Shown: positions 11,791-27,648, counted from the stretch's first letter. The stretch: DNA of 64,000 nucleotides from Osedax frankpressi (GCA_964035775.1 OZ038313.1:17737745-17801744); one strand, 5' to 3'. Notes: generated from the sequence alone by a model not told the origin. Numbers and translations are program-made.

Positions 11791-14700
11791 GATCACTTAA
11801 CAAGGTAAAGATCACTTGACAAGGTAGAGATCACTTGACAAGATAGAGATCACTTGACAAGGTAGAGATCACTTGACAAGGTAAAGATCACTTGACAAGG
11901 TAAAGATCACTTGACAAGCTAGAGATCACTTGACAAGGTAAAGATCACTTGACAAGGTAGAGATCACTTGACAAGGTAGAGATCACTTGACAAGGTAAAT
12001 ATCACTTGACAAGGTAAAGATCACTTGACAAGGTAGAGATCACTTGACAAGGTAAATATCACTTGACAAGGTAAAGATCACTTGACAAGGTAAAGATCAC
12101 TTGACAAGGTAGAGATCACTTGACAAGGTAAAGATCACTTGACAAGGTAAAGATCACTTGACAAGGTAAAGATCACTTGACAAGCTAGAGATCACTTGAC
12201 AAGGTAAATATCACTTGACAAGGTAAAGATCACTTGACAAGGTAAAGATCACTTGACAAGGTAAAGATCACTTGACAAGGTAAAGATCACTTGACAAGGT
12301 AAAGATCACTTGACAAGGTAAAGATCACTTGACAAGGTAGAGATCACTTGACAAGGTAAAGATCACTTGACAAGGTAAAGATCACTTGACAAGGTAAAGA
12401 TCACTTGACAAGGTAAAGATCACTTGACAAGGTAGAGATCACTTGACAAGGTAAAGATCACTTGACAAGGTAAAGATCACTTGACAAGGTAAAGATCACT
12501 TGACAAGGTAAAGATCACTTGACAAGCTAGAGATCACTTGACAAGCTAGAGATCACTTGACAAGGTAAAGATCACTTGACAAGGTAGAGATCACTTGACA
12601 AGGTAAAGATCACTTGACAAGGTAAAGATCACTTGACAAGGTAAAGATCACTTGACAAGGTAGAGATCACTTGACAATGTAAAGATCACTTGACAAGGTA
12701 AAGATCACTTGACAAGGTAAAGATCACTTGACAAGGTAAAGATCACTTGACAAGGTAGAGATCACTTGACAAGGTAAAGATCACTTGACAAGGTAAAGAT
12801 CACTTGACAAGGTAAAGATCACTTGACAAGGTAAAGATCACTTGACAAGGTAAAGATCACTTGACAATGTAAAGATCACTTGACAAGCTAGAGATCACTT
12901 GACAAGGTAAAGATCACTTGACAATGTAGAGATCACTTGACAAGGTAAAGATCACTTGACAAGCTAGAGATCACTTGACAAGGTAGAGATCACTTGACAA
13001 GCTAGAGATCTCTTGACAAGCTAGAGATCACTTGACAAGGTAGAGATCACTTGACAAGGTAAATATCACTTGACAAGGTAAAGATCACATGACAAGGTAG
13101 AGATCACTTGACAAGGTAAAGATCACTTGACAAGGTAAAGATCACTTGACAAGGTAGAGATCACTTGACACTGTAAAGATCACTTGACAAGGTAAAGATC
13201 ACTTGACAAGGTAAAGATCACTTGACAAGGTAAAGATCACTTGACAAGGTAGAGATCACTTGACAAGGTAAAGATCACTTGACAAGGTAAAGATCACTTG
13301 ACAAGGTAAAGATCACTTGACAAGGTAAAGATCACTTGACAAGCTAGAGATCACTTGACAAGGTAAATATCACTTGACAAGGTAAAGATCACTTGACAAG
13401 GTAAAGATCACTTGACAAGGTAAAGATCACTTGACAAGGTAAAGATCACTTGACAAGGTAAAGATCACTTGACAAGGTAGAGATCACTTGACAAGGTAAA
13501 GATCACTTGACAAGGTAAAGATCACTTGACAAGGTAAAGATCACTTGACAAGGTAAAGATCACTTGACAAGGTAGAGATCACTTGACAAGGTAAAGATCA
13601 CTTGACAAGGTAAAGATCACTTGACAAGGTAAATATCACTTGACAAGGTAAAGATCACTTGACAAGCTAGAGATCACTTGACAAGCTAGAGATCACTTGA
13701 CAAGGTAAAGATCACTTGACAAGGTAGAGATCACTTGACAAGGTAAAGATCACTTGACAAGGTAAAGATCACTTGACAAGGTAAAGATCACTTGACAAGG
13801 TAGAGATCACTTGACAATGTAAAGATCACTTGACAAGGTAAAGATCACTTGACAAGGTAAAGATCACTTGACAAGGTAAAGATCACTTGACAAGGTAGAG
13901 ATCACTTGACAAGGTAAAGATCACTTGACAAGGTAAAGATCACTTGACAAGGTAAAGATCACTTGACAAGGTAAAGATCACTTGACAAGGTAAAGATCAC
14001 TTGACAATGTAAAGATCACTTGACAAGCTAGAGATCACTTGACAAGGTAAAGATCACTTGACAATGTAGAGATCACTTGACAAGGTAAAGATCACTTGAC
14101 AAGGTAAAGATCACTTGACAAGCTAGAGATCACTTGACAAGCTAGAGATCACTTGACAAGGTAAAGATCACTTGACAAGGTAGAGATCACTTGACAAGGT
14201 AAAGATCACTTGACAAGGTAGATATCACTTGACAAGGTAAAGATCACTTGACAAGGTAAAGATCACTTGACAAGGTAAATATCACTTGACAAGGTAGAGA
14301 TCACTTGACAAGGTAAAGATCACTTGACAAGCTAGAGATCACTTGACAAGGTAAAGATCACTTGACAAGGTAGAGATCACTTGACAAGGTAAAGATCACT
14401 TGACAAGGTAGAGATCACTTGACAAGCTATAGATCACTTGACAAAGTAGATATCACTTGACAAGGTAGATATCACTTGACAAGCTAGATATCACTTGATA
14501 AGGTAAAGATCACTTGACAAGGTAAAGATCACTTGACAAGGTAGAGATCACTTGACAAGCTATAGATCACTTGACAAGGTAGATATCACTTGACAAGGTA
14601 GATATCACTTGACAAGGTAAAGATCACTTGACAAGGTAAAGATCACTTGACAAGGTAAAGATCACTTGACAAGCTAGAGATCACTTGACAAGGTAAAGAT

Positions 14701-17700
14701 CACTTGACAAGGTAAAGATCACTTGACAAGCTAAAGATCACTTGACAAGGTAAATATCACTTGACAAGCTAGAGATCACTTGACAAGGTAGAGGTCACTT
14801 GATAAGGTAAAGATCACTTGACAAGGTAAAGATCACTTGACAAGCTATAGATCACTTGACAAGGTAGATATCACTTGACAAGGTAAAGATCACTTGACAA
14901 GGTAAAGATCACTTGACAAGGTAAAGATCACTTGACAAGCTAGAGATCACTTGACAAGGTAAAGATCACTTGACAAGGTAAAGATCACTTGACAAGCTAA
15001 AGATCACTTGACAAGGTAAATATCACTTGACAAGCTAGAGATCACTTGACAAGGTAGAGGTCACTTGACAAGGTAAAGATCACTTAACAAGGTAAGGATC
15101 ACTTGACAAGCTAAAGATCACTTGACAAGGTAAATATCACTTGACAAGGTAGAGATCACTTGACAAGCTAGAGATCACTTGACAAGCTAGAGATCACTAG
15201 ACAAGGTATAGATCACTTGACAAGGTAGATATCACTTGACAAGGTAGATATCACTTGACAAGGTAAAGATCACTTGACAAGGTAGAGATCACTTGACAAG
15301 GTATAGATCACTTGACAAGCTAGAGATCACTTAACAAGGTAAAGATCACTTGACAAGGTAGAGATCACTTGACAAGGTAAAGATCACTTGACAAGGTAGA
15401 TATCACTTGACAAGGTAGAGATCACTTGACAAGCTAGAGATCACTTGACAAGCTAGAGATCACTTGACAAGCTAGAGATCACTTAACAAGGTAAAGATCA
15501 CTTGACAAGGTAGAGATCACTTGACAAGGTAAATATCACTTGACAAGGTAGATATCACTTGACAAGGTAAAGATCACTTGACAAGGTAAAGATCACTTGA
15601 CAAGGTAAAGATCACTTGACAAGGTAGAGATCACTTGACAAGGTAAAGATCTCTTGACAAGCTAGAGATCACTTGACAAGGTATAGATCACTTGACAAGG
15701 TAGAGATCACTTGACAAGGTAGAGATCTCTTGACAAGCTAGAGATCACTTGACAAGGTATAGATCACTTGACAAGCTATAGATCACTTGACAAGGTAGAT
15801 ATCACTTGACAAGGTAGATATCACTTGACAAGGTAAAGATCACTTGACAAGGTAGAGATCACTTGACAAGGTATAGATCACTTGACAAGCTATAGATCAC
15901 TTGACAAGGTATAGATCACTTGACAAGGTAGAGATCACTTGACAAGGTAAAGATCTCTTGACAAGCTAGAGATCACTTGACAAGGTATAGATCACTTGAC
16001 AAGCTATAGATCACTTGACAAGGTAGATATCACTTGACAAGGTAGATATCACTTGACAAGGTAAAGATCACTTGACAAGGTAGAGATCACTTGACAAGCT
16101 ATAGATCACTTGACAAGGTAGAGATCACTTGACAAGGTAAAGATCACTTGACAAGGTAAAGATCACTTGACAAGGTAGAGATCACTTGATAAGGTAGATA
16201 TCACTTGACAAGGTAAAGATCACTTGACAAGGTAAAGATCACTTGACAAGGTAAAGATCACTTGACAAGCTAGAGATCACTTGACAAGGTAAAGATCACT
16301 TGACAAGGTAGATATCACTTGACAAGCTAGAGATCACTTGACAAGGTAGAGGTCACTTGACAAGGTAAAGATCACTTGACAAGGTAAAGATCACTTGACA
16401 AGGTAAAGATCACTTGACAAGGTAGAGATCACTTGACAAGGTAGAGATCACTTGACAAGCTAGAGATCACTTGACAAGCTAGAGATCACTTGACAAGCTA
16501 GATATCACTTGACAAGGTAAAGATCACTTGACAAGGTAAAGATCACTTGACAAGGTAAAGATCACTTGACAAGGTATAGATCACTTGACAAGGTAAAGAT
16601 CACTTGACAAGGTAAAGATCACTTGACAAGGTAGAGATCACTTGACAAGGTAAAGATCACTTGACAAGGTAGAGATCACTTGACAAGGTAAAGATCACTT
16701 GACAAGGTAAAGATCACTTGACAAGGTAAAGATCACTTGACAAGCTAGAGATCACTTGACAAGGTAAAGATCACTTGACAAGGTAAAGATCACTTGACAA
16801 GCTAAAGATCACTTGACAAGGTAAATATCACTTGACAAGCTAGAGATCACTTGACAAGGTAGAGGTCACTTGACAAGGTAAAGATCACTTGACAAGGTAA
16901 AGATCACTTGACAAGCTAAAGATCACTTGACAAGGTAAATATCACTTGACAAGGTAGAGATCACTTGACAAGCTAGAGATCACTTGACAAGCTAGAGATC
17001 ACTAGACAAGGTATAGATCACTTGACAAGGTAGATATCACTTGACAAGGTAGATATCACTTGACAAGGTAAAGATCACTTGACAAGGTAGAGATCACTTG
17101 ACAAGGTATAGATCACTTGACAAGCTAGAGATCACTTAACAAGGTAAAGATCACTTGACAAGGTAGAGATCACTTGACAAGGTAAAGATCACTTGACAAG
17201 GTAGATATCACTTGACAAGGTAGAGATCACTTGACAAGCTAGAGATCACTTGACAAGCTAGAGATCACTTGACAAGCTAGAGATCACTTGACAAGGTAAA
17301 GATCTCTTGACAAGCTAGAGATCACTTGACAAGGTATAGATCACTTGACAAGCTATAGATCACTTGACAAGGTAGATATCACTTGACAAGGTAGATATCA
17401 CTTGACAAGGTAAAGATCACTTGACAAGGTAGAGATCACTTGACAAGCTATAGATCACTTGACAAGGTAGAGATCACTTGACAAGGTAAAGATCACTTGA
17501 CAAGGTAAAGATCACTTGACAAGGTAGAGATCACTTGACAAGGTAGATATCACTTGACAAGGTAAAGATCACTTGACAAGGTAAAGATCACTTGACAAGG
17601 TAAAGATCACTTGACAAGGTAAAGATCACTTGACAAGCTAGAGATCACTTGACAAGGTAAAGATCACTTGACAAGGTAGATATCACTTGACAAGCTAGAG

Positions 17701-20700
17701 ATCACTTGACAAGGTAGAGGTCACTTGACAAGGTAAAGATCACTTGACAAGGTAAAGATCACTTGACAAGGTAAAGATCACTTGACAAGGTAGAGATCAC
17801 TTGACAAGGTAGAGATCACTTGACAAGCTAGAGATCACTTGACAAGCTAGAGATCACTTGACAAGCTAGAGATCACTTGACAAGGTAGAGATCACTTGAC
17901 AAGGTAAAGATCACTTGACAAGGTAAAGATCACTTGACAAGGTAAAGATCACTTGACAAGGTAGAGATCACTTGACAATGTAAAGATCACTTGACAAGGT
18001 AAAGATCACTTGACAAGGTAGAGATCACTTGACAAGGTAGAGATCACTTGACAAGGTAAAGATCACTTGACAAGGTAAAGATCTCTTGACAAGCTAGAGA
18101 TCACTTGACAAGGTAGAGATCACTTGACAAGGTAGATATCACTTGACAAGGTAGAGATCACTTGACAAGCTAGAGATCACTTGACAAGCTAGAGATCACT
18201 TGACAAGCTAGAGATCACTTAACAAGGTAAAGATGACTTGACAAGGTAGAGATCACTTGACAAGGTAAAGATCACTTGACAAGGTAGATATCACTTGACA
18301 AGGTAAAGATCACTTAACAAGGTAAAGATCACTTGACAAGGTAAAGATCACTTGACAAGATAGAGATCACTTGACAAGGTAGAGATCACTTGACAAGGTA
18401 AAGATCACTTGACAAGCTAGAGATCACTTGACAAGGTATAGATCACTTGACAAGCTATAGATCACTTGACAAGGTAGATATCACTTGACAAGGTAGATAT
18501 CACTTGACAAGGTAAAGATCACTTGACAAGGTAGAGATCACTTGACAAGGTATAGATCACTTGACAAGCTATAGATCACTTGACAAGGTATAGATCACTT
18601 GACAAGGTAGAGATCACTTGACAAGGTAAAGATCTCTTGACAAGCTAGAGAACACTTGACAAGGTATAGATCACTTGACAAGCTATAGATCACTTGACAA
18701 GGTAGATATCACTTGACAAGGTAGATATCACTTGACAAGGTAAAGATCACTTGACAAGGTAGAGATCACTTGACAAGCTATAGATCACTTGACAAGGTAG
18801 AGATCACTTGACAAGGTAAAGATCACTTGACAAGGTAGATATCACTTGACAAGCTAGAGATCACTTGACAAGGTAAAGATCACTTGACAAGGTAAAGATC
18901 ACTTGACAAGGTAGAGATCACTTGACAAGCTAGAGATCACTTGACAAGCTAGAGATCACTTGACAAGGTAGAGATCACTTGACAAGGTAAAGATCACTTG
19001 ACAAGGTAAAGATCACTTGACAAGGTAAAGATCTCTTGACAAGCTAGAGATCACTTGACAAGGTAGAGATCACTTGACAAGGTAAAGATCACTTGACAAG
19101 GTAAAGATCACTTGACAAGGTAAAGATCACTTGACAAGGTAGAGATCACTTGACAATGTAAAGATCACTTGACAAGGTAAAGATCACTTGACAAGGTAGA
19201 GATCACTTGACAAGGTAGAGATCACTTGACAAGGTAAAGATCACTTGACAAGCTAGAGATCACTTGACAAGGTAAAGATCACTTGACAAGGTAAAGATCA
19301 CTTGACAAGGTAGAGATCACTTGACAAGGTAAAGATCACTTGACAAGGTAAAGATCACTTGACAAGGTAGAGATCACTTGACAAGGTAAAGATCACTTGA
19401 CAAGCTAGAGATCACTTGACAAGGTAAAGATCACTTGACAAGGTAAAGATCACTTGACAAGGTAAAGATCACTTGACAAGCTAGAGATCATTTGACAAGG
19501 TAGAGATCACTTGACAAGGTAAATATCACTTGACAAGCTAGAGATCACTTGACAAGGTAGAGATCACTTGACAAGGTAAAGATCACTTGACAAGCTAGAG
19601 ATCACTTGATAAGATAAAGATCACTTGACAAGGTAAAGATCACTTGACAAGGTAAAGATCACTTGACAAGGTAGAGATCACTTGACGAGCTCGAGATCAC
19701 TTGACAAGGTAAAGATCACTTGACAAGGTAGAGATCACTTGACAATGTAAAGATCACTTGACAAGCTAGAGATCACTTGACAAGGTAGAGATCACTTGAC
19801 AATGTAAAGATCACTTGACAAGGTAGAGATCACTTGACAAGGTATAGATCACTTGACAAGCTATAGATCACTTGACAAGGTATAGATCACTTGACAAGGT
19901 AGAGATCACTTGACAAGGTAAAGATCTCTTGACAAGCTAGAGAACACTTGACAAGGTATAGATCACTTGACAAGCTATAGATCACTTGACAAGGTAGATA
20001 TCACTTGACAAGGTAGATATCACTTGACAAGGTAAAGATCACTTGACAAGGTAGAGATCACTTGACAAGCTATAGATCACTTGACAAGGTAGAGATCACT
20101 TGACAAGGTAAAGATCACTTGACAAGGTAGATATCACTTGACAAGCTAGAGATCACTTGACAAGGTAAAGATCACTTGACAAGGTAAAGATCACTTGACA
20201 AGGTAGAGATCACTTGACAAGCTAGAGATCACTTGACAAGCTAGAGATCACTTGACAAGGTAGAGATCACTTGACAAGGTAAAGATCACTTGACAAGGTA
20301 AAGATCACTTGACAAGGTAAAGATCTCTTGACAAGCTAGAGATCACTTGACAAGGTAGAGATCACTTGACAAGGTAAAGATCACTTGACAAGGTAAAGAT
20401 CACTTGACAAGGTAAAGATCACTTGACAAGGTAGAGATCACTTGACAATGTAAAGATCACTTGACAAGGTAAAGATCACTTGACAAGGTAGAGATCACTT
20501 GACAAGGTAGAGATCACTTGACAAGGTAAAGATCACTTGACAAGCTAGAGATCACTTGACAAGGTAAAGATCACTTGACAAGGTAAAGATCACTTGACAA
20601 GGTAGAGATCACTTGACAAGGTAAAGATCACTTGACAAGGTAAAGATCACTTGACAAGGTAGAGATCACTTGACAAGGTAAAGATCACTTGACAAGCTAG

Positions 20701-23700
20701 AGATCACTTGACAAGGTAAATATCACTTGACAAGGTAAAGATCACTTGACAAGGTAAAGATCACTTGACAAGCTAGAGATCACTTGACAAGGTAGAGATC
20801 ACTTGACAAGGTAAATATCACTTGACAAGCTAGAGATCACTTGACAAGGTAGAGATCACTTGACAAGGTAAAGATCACTTGACAAGCTAGAGATCACTTG
20901 ATAAGATAAAGATCACTTGACAAGGTAAAGATCACTTGACAAGGTAAAGATCACTTGACAAGGTAGAGATCACTTGACGAGCTCGAGATCACTTGACAAG
21001 GTAAAGATCACTTGACAAGGTAGAGATCACTTGACAATGTAAAGATCACTTGACAAGGTAAAGATCACTTGACAAGGTAAAGATCACTTGACAAGGTAGA
21101 GATCACTTGACAAGGTAAAGATCACTTGACAAGCTAGAGATCACTTGACAAGGTAAAGATCACTTGACAAGGTAAAGATCACTTGACAAGGTAAAGATCA
21201 CTTGACAAGCTAGAGATCACTTGACAAGGTAGAGATCACTTGACAAGGTAAATATCACTTGACAAGCTAGAAATCACTTGACAAGGTAGAGATCACTTGA
21301 CAAGGTAGAGATCACTTGACAAGGTATAGATCACTTGACAAGCTATAGATCACTTGACAAGGTATAGATCACTTGACAAGGTAGAGATCACTTGACAAGG
21401 TAAAGATCTCTTGACAAGCTAGAGAACACTTGACAAGGTATAGATCACTTGACAAGCTATAGATCACTTGACAAGGTAGATATCACTTGACAAGGTAGAT
21501 ATCACTTGACAAGGTAAAGATCACTTGACAAGGTAGAGATCACTTGACAAGCTATAGATCACTTGACAAGGTAGAGATCACTTGACAAGGTAAAGATCAC
21601 TTGACAAGGTAGATATCACTTGACAAGCTAGAGATCACTTGACAAGGTAAAGATCACTTGACAAGGTAAAGATCACTTGACAAGGTAGAGATCACTTGAC
21701 AAGCTAGAGATCACTTGACAAGCTAGAGATCACTTGACAAGGTAGAGATCACTTGACAAGGTAAAGATCACTTGACAAGGTAAAGATCACTTGACAAGGT
21801 AAAGATCTCTTGACAAGCTAGAGATCACTTGACAAGGTAGAGATCACTTGACAAGGTAAAGATCACTTGACAAGGTAAAGATCACTTGACAAGGTAAAGA
21901 TCACTTGACAAGGTAGAGATCACTTGACAATGTAAAGATCACTTGACAAGGTAAAGATCACTTGACAAGGTAGAGATCACTTGACAAGGTAGAGATCACT
22001 TGACAAGGTAAAGATCACTTGACAAGCTAGAGATCACTTGACAAGGTAAAGATCACTTGACAAGGTAAAGATCACTTGACAAGGTAGAGATCACTTGACA
22101 AGGTAAAGATCACTTGACAAGGTAAAGATCACTTGACAAGGTAGAGATCACTTGACAAGGTAAAGATCACTTGACAAGCTAGAGATCACTTGACAAGGTA
22201 AAGATCACTTGACAAGGTAAAGATCACTTGACAAGGTAAAGATCACTTGACAAGCTAGAGATCACTTGACAAGGTAGAGATCACTTGACAAGGTAAATAT
22301 CACTTGACAAGCTAGAGATCACTTGACAAGGTAGAGATCACTTGACAAGGTAAAGATCACTTGACAAGCTAGAGATCACTTGATAAGATAAAGATCACTT
22401 GACAAGGTAAAGATCACTTGACAAGGTAAAGATCACTTGACAAGGTAGAGATCACTTGACGAGCTCGAGATCACTTGACAAGGTAAAGATCACTTGACAA
22501 GGTAGAGATCACTTGACAATGTAAAGATCACTTGACAAGCTAGAGATCACTTGACAAGCTAGAGATCACTTGACAAGGTAAAGATCACTTGACAAGGTAA
22601 AGATCACTTGACAAGGTAAAGATCACTTGACAAGGTAGAGATCACTTGACGAGCTCGAGATCACTTGACAAGGTAAAGATCACTTGACAAGGTAGAGATC
22701 ACTTGACAATGTAAAGATCACTTGACAAGGTAAAGATCACTTGACAAGGTAGAGATCACTTGACAATGTAAAGATCACTTGACAAGCTAGAGATCACTTG
22801 ACAAGGTAGAGATCACTTGACAATGTAAAGATCACTTGACAAGGTAGAGATCACTTGACAAGGTATAGATCACTTGACAAGCTATAGATCACTTGACAAG
22901 GTATAGATCACTTGACAAGGTAGAGATCACTTGACAAGGTAAAGATCTCTTGACAAGCTAGAGAACACTTGACAAGGTATAGATCACTTGACAAGCTATA
23001 GATCACTTGACAAGGTAGATATCACTTGACAAGGTAGATATCACTTGACAAGGTAAAGATCACTTGACAAGGTAGAGATCACTTGACAAGCTATAGATCA
23101 CTTGACAAGGTAGAGATCACTTGACAAGGTAAAGATCACTTGACAAGGTAGATATCACTTGACAAGCTAGAGATCACTTGACAAGGTAAAGATCACTTGA
23201 CAAGGTAAAGATCACTTGACAAGGTAGAGATCACTTGACAAGCTAGAGATCACTTGACAAGCTAGAGATCACTTGACAAGGTAGAGATCACTTGACAAGG
23301 TAAAGATCACTTCACAAGGTAAAGATCACTTGACAAGGTAAAGATCTCTTGACAAGCTAGAGATCACTTGACAAGGTAGAGATCACTTGACAAGGTAAAG
23401 ATCACTTGACAAGGTAAAGATCACTTGACAAGGTAAAGATCACTTGACAAGGTAGAGATCACTTGACAATGTAAAGATCACTTGACAAGGTAAAGATCAC
23501 TTGACAAGGTAGAGATCACTTGACAAGGTAGAGATCACTTGACAAGGTAAAGATCACTTGACAAGCTAGAGATCACTTGACAAGGTAAAGATCACTTGAC
23601 AAGGTAAAGATCACTTGACAAGGTAGAGATCACTTGACAAGGTAAAGATCACTTGACAAGGTAAAGATCACTTGACAAGGTAGAGATCACTTGACAAGGT

Positions 23701-26700
23701 AAAGATCAATTGACAAGCTAGAGATCACTTGACAAGGTAAAGATCACTTGACAAGGTAAAGATCACTTGACAAGGTAAAGATCACTTGACAAGCTAGAGA
23801 TCACTTGACAAGGTAGAGATCACTTGACAAGGTAAATATCACTTGACAAGCTAGAGATCACTTGACAAGGTAGAGATCACTTGACAAGGTAAAGATCACT
23901 TGACAAGCTAGAGATCACTTGATAAGATAAAGATCACTTGACAAGGTAAAGATCACTTGACAAGGTAAAGATCACTTGACAAGGTAGAGATCACTTGACG
24001 AGCTCGAGATCACTTGACAAGGTAAAGATCACTTGACAAGGTAGAGATCACTTGACAATGTAAAGATCACTTGACAAGCTAGAGATCACTTGACAAGCTA
24101 GAGATCACTTGACAAGGTAAAGATCACTTGACAAGGTAAAGATCACTTGACAAGGTAAAGATCACTTGACAAGGTAGAGATCACTTGACGAGCTCGAGAT
24201 CACTTGACAAGGTAAAGATCACTTGACAAGGTAGAGATCACTTGACAATGTAAAGATCACTTGACAAGCTAGAGATCACTTGACAAGCTAGAGATCACTT
24301 GACAAGCTAGAGATCACTTGACAAGGTAGAGATCACTTGACAAGCTAGAGATCACTTGATAAGATAAAGATCACTTGACAAGGTAAGGATCACTTGACAA
24401 GCTAAAGATCACTTGACAAGGTAAAGATCACTTGACAAGGTAGAGATCACTTGACAAGCTAGAGATCACTTGACAAGCTAGAGATCACTTGACAAGGTAG
24501 AGATCACTTGACAAGGTAAAGATCACTTGACAAGGTAAAGATCACTTGACAAGGTAAAGATCTCTTGACAAGCTAGAGATCACTTGACAAGGTAGAGATC
24601 ACTTGACAAGGTAAAGATCACTTGACAAGGTAAATATCACTTGACAAGGTAAAGATCACTTGACAAGGTAGAGATCACTTGACAATGTAAAGATCACTTG
24701 ACAAGGTAAAGATCACTTGACAAGGTAGAGATCACTTGACAAGGTAGAGATCACTTGACAAGGTAAAGATCACTTGACAAGCTAGAGATCACTTGACAAG
24801 GTAAAGATCACTTGACAAGGTAAAGATCACTTGACAAGATAGAGATCACTTGACAAGGTAAAGATCACTTGACAAGGTAAAGATCACTTGACAAGGTAGA
24901 GATCACTTGACAAGGTAAAGATCACTTGACAAGCTAGAGATCACTTGACAAGGTAAAGATCACTTGACAAGGTAAAGATCACTTGACAAGGTAAAGATCA
25001 CTTGACAAGCTAGAGATCACTTGACAAGGTAGAGATCACTTGACAAGGTAAATATCACTTGACAAGCTAGAAATCACTTGACAAGGTAGAGATCACTTGA
25101 CAAGGTAAAGATCACTTGACAAGCTAGAGATCACTTGATAAGATAAAGATCACTTGACAAGGTAAAGATCACTTGACAAGGTAAAGATCACTTGACAAGG
25201 TAGAGATCACTTGACGAGCTCGAGATCACTTGACAAGGTAAAGATCACTTGACAAGGTAGAGATCACTTGACAATGTAAAGATCACTTGACAAGCTAGAG
25301 ATCACTTGACAAGCTAGAGATCACTTGACAAGGTAAAGATCACTTGACAAGGTAAAGATCACTTGACAAGGTAAAGATCACTTGACAAGGTAAAGATCAC
25401 TTGACAAGGTAGAGATCACTTGACGAGCTCGAGATCACTTGACAAGGTAAAGATCACTTGACAAGGTAGAGATCACTTGACAATGTAAAGATCACTTGAC
25501 AAGCTAGAGATCACTTGACAAGCTAGAGATCACTTGACAAGCTAGAGATCACTTGACAAGGTAGAGATCACTTGACAAGCTAGAGATCACTTGACAAGGT
25601 AAAGATCACTTGACAAGGTAGAGATCACTTGACAAGGTAAAGATCACTTGACAAGCTAGAGATCACTTGACAAGGTAAAGATCACTTGACAAGGTAAAGA
25701 TCACTTGACAAGGTAAAGATCACTTGACAAGCTAGAGATCACTTGACAAGGTAGAGATCACTTGACAAGGTAAATATCACTTGACAAGCTAGAGATCACT
25801 TGACAAGGTAGAGATCACTTGACAAGGTAAAGATCACTTGACAAGCTAGAGATCACTTGATAAGATAAAGATCACTTGACAAGGTAAAGATCACTTGACA
25901 AGGTAAAGATCACTTGACAAGGTAGAGATCACTTGACGAGCTCGAGATCACTTGACAAGGTAAATATCACTTGACAAGGTAGAGATCACTTGACAATGTA
26001 AAGATCACTTGACAAGCTAGAGATCACTTGACAAGCTAGAGATCACTTGACAAGGTAAAGATCACTTGACAAGGTAAAGATCACTTGACAAGGTAAAGAT
26101 CACTTGACAAGGTAGAGATCACTTGACGAGCTCGAGATCACTTGACAAGGTAAAGATCACTTGACAAGGTAGAGATCACTTGACAATGTAAAGATCACTT
26201 GACAAGCTAGAGATCACTTGACAAGCTAGAGATCACTTGACAAGCTAGAGATCACTTGACAAGGTAGAGATCACTTGACAAGCTAGAGATCACTTGATAA
26301 GATAAAGATCACTTGACAAGGTAAGGATCACTTGACAAGCTAAAGATCACTTGACAAGGTAAAGATCACTTGACAAGGTAGAGATCACTTGACAAGCTAG
26401 AGATCACTTGACAAGCTAGAGATCACTTGACAAGGTAGAGATCACTTGACAAGGTAAAGATCACTTGACAAGGTAAAGATCACTTGACAAGGTAAAGATC
26501 TCTTGACAAGCTAGAGATCACTTGACAAGGTAGAGATCACTTGACAAGGTAAAGATCACTTGACAAGGTAAAGATCACTTGACAAGGTAAAGATCACTTG
26601 ACAAGGTAGAGATCACTTGACAATGTAAAGATCACTTGACAAGGTAAAGATCACTTGACAAGGTAGAGATCACTTGACAAGGTAGAGATCACTTGACAAG

Positions 26701-27648
26701 GTAAAGATCACTTGACAAGCTAGAGATCACTTGACAAGGTAAAGATCACTTGACAAGGTAAAGATCACTTGACAAGGTAGAGATCACTTGACAAGGTAAA
26801 GATCACTTGACAAGGTAAAGATCACTTGACAAGGTAGAGATCACTTGACAAGGTAAAGATCACTTGATAAGCTAGAGATCACTTGACAAGGTAAAGATCA
26901 CTTGACAAGGTAAAGATCACTTGACAAGGTAAAGATCACTTGACAAGCTAGAGATCACTTGACAAGGTAGAGATCACTTGACAAGGTAAATATCACTTGA
27001 CAAGCTAGAGATCACTTGACAAGGTAGAGATCACTTGACAAGGTAAAGATCACTTGACAAGCTAGAGATCACTTGATAAGATAAAGATCACTTGACAAGG
27101 TAAAGATCACTTGACAAGGTAAAGATCACTTGACAAGGTAGAGATCACTTGACGAGCTCGAGATCACTTGACAAGGTAAAGATCACTTGACAAGGTAGAG
27201 ATCACTTGACAATGTAAAGATCACTTGACAAGCTAGAGATCACTTGACAAGCTAGAGATCACTTGACAAGGTAAAGATCACTTGACAAGGTAAAGATCAC
27301 TTGACAAGGTAAAGATCACTTGACAAGGTAGAGATCACTTGACGAGCTCGAGATCACTTGACAAGGTAAAGATCACTTGACAAGGTAGAGATCACTTGAC
27401 AATGTAAAGATCACTTGACAAGCTAGAGATCACTTGACAAGCTAGAGATCACTTGACAAGCTAGAGATCACTTGACAAGGTAGAGATCACTTGACAAGCT
27501 AGAGATCACTTGACAAGGTAAAGATCACTTGACAAGGTAGAGATCACTTGACAAGGTAGAGATCACTTGACAAGCTAGAGATCACTTGACAAGGTAAAGA
27601 TCACTTGACAAGGTAGAGATCACTTGACAAGCTCGAGATCACTTGACA
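11791..27648. repeat. Minisatellite 4: 19-bp unit, about 835 copies (15.9 kb)
   Basis: This is an uninterrupted array of GATCACTTGACAAGGTAAA, phase-locked at 19 bp across nearly 16 kb. Unit classes differ at few positions: GGTAAAG, GGTAGAG, GCTAGAG, GGTAAAT, ATGTAAAG, GCTATAG, GATCTCTT, GAACACTT and a GACGAGCTCGAG type. These classes form higher-order repeats. The rare GAACACTT unit starts at 18651, 19943, 21425 and 22964 (spacings 68, 78 and 81 units), and the ATGTAAAG unit pattern near 12672 recurs 1140 bp (60 units) later. The GAGCTCGAG class is absent before 19.6 kb and frequent after it. No open frame or exon interrupts it. It lies between genes rather than demonstrably inside one. Confidence 0.97.

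Noticed and set aside
11791-27648. CRISPR-like array or bacterial TTGACA promoter repeats
   Set aside because: There are no unique spacers between repeats, the context is eukaryotic with spliced genes, and TTGACA is simply part of the satellite unit.
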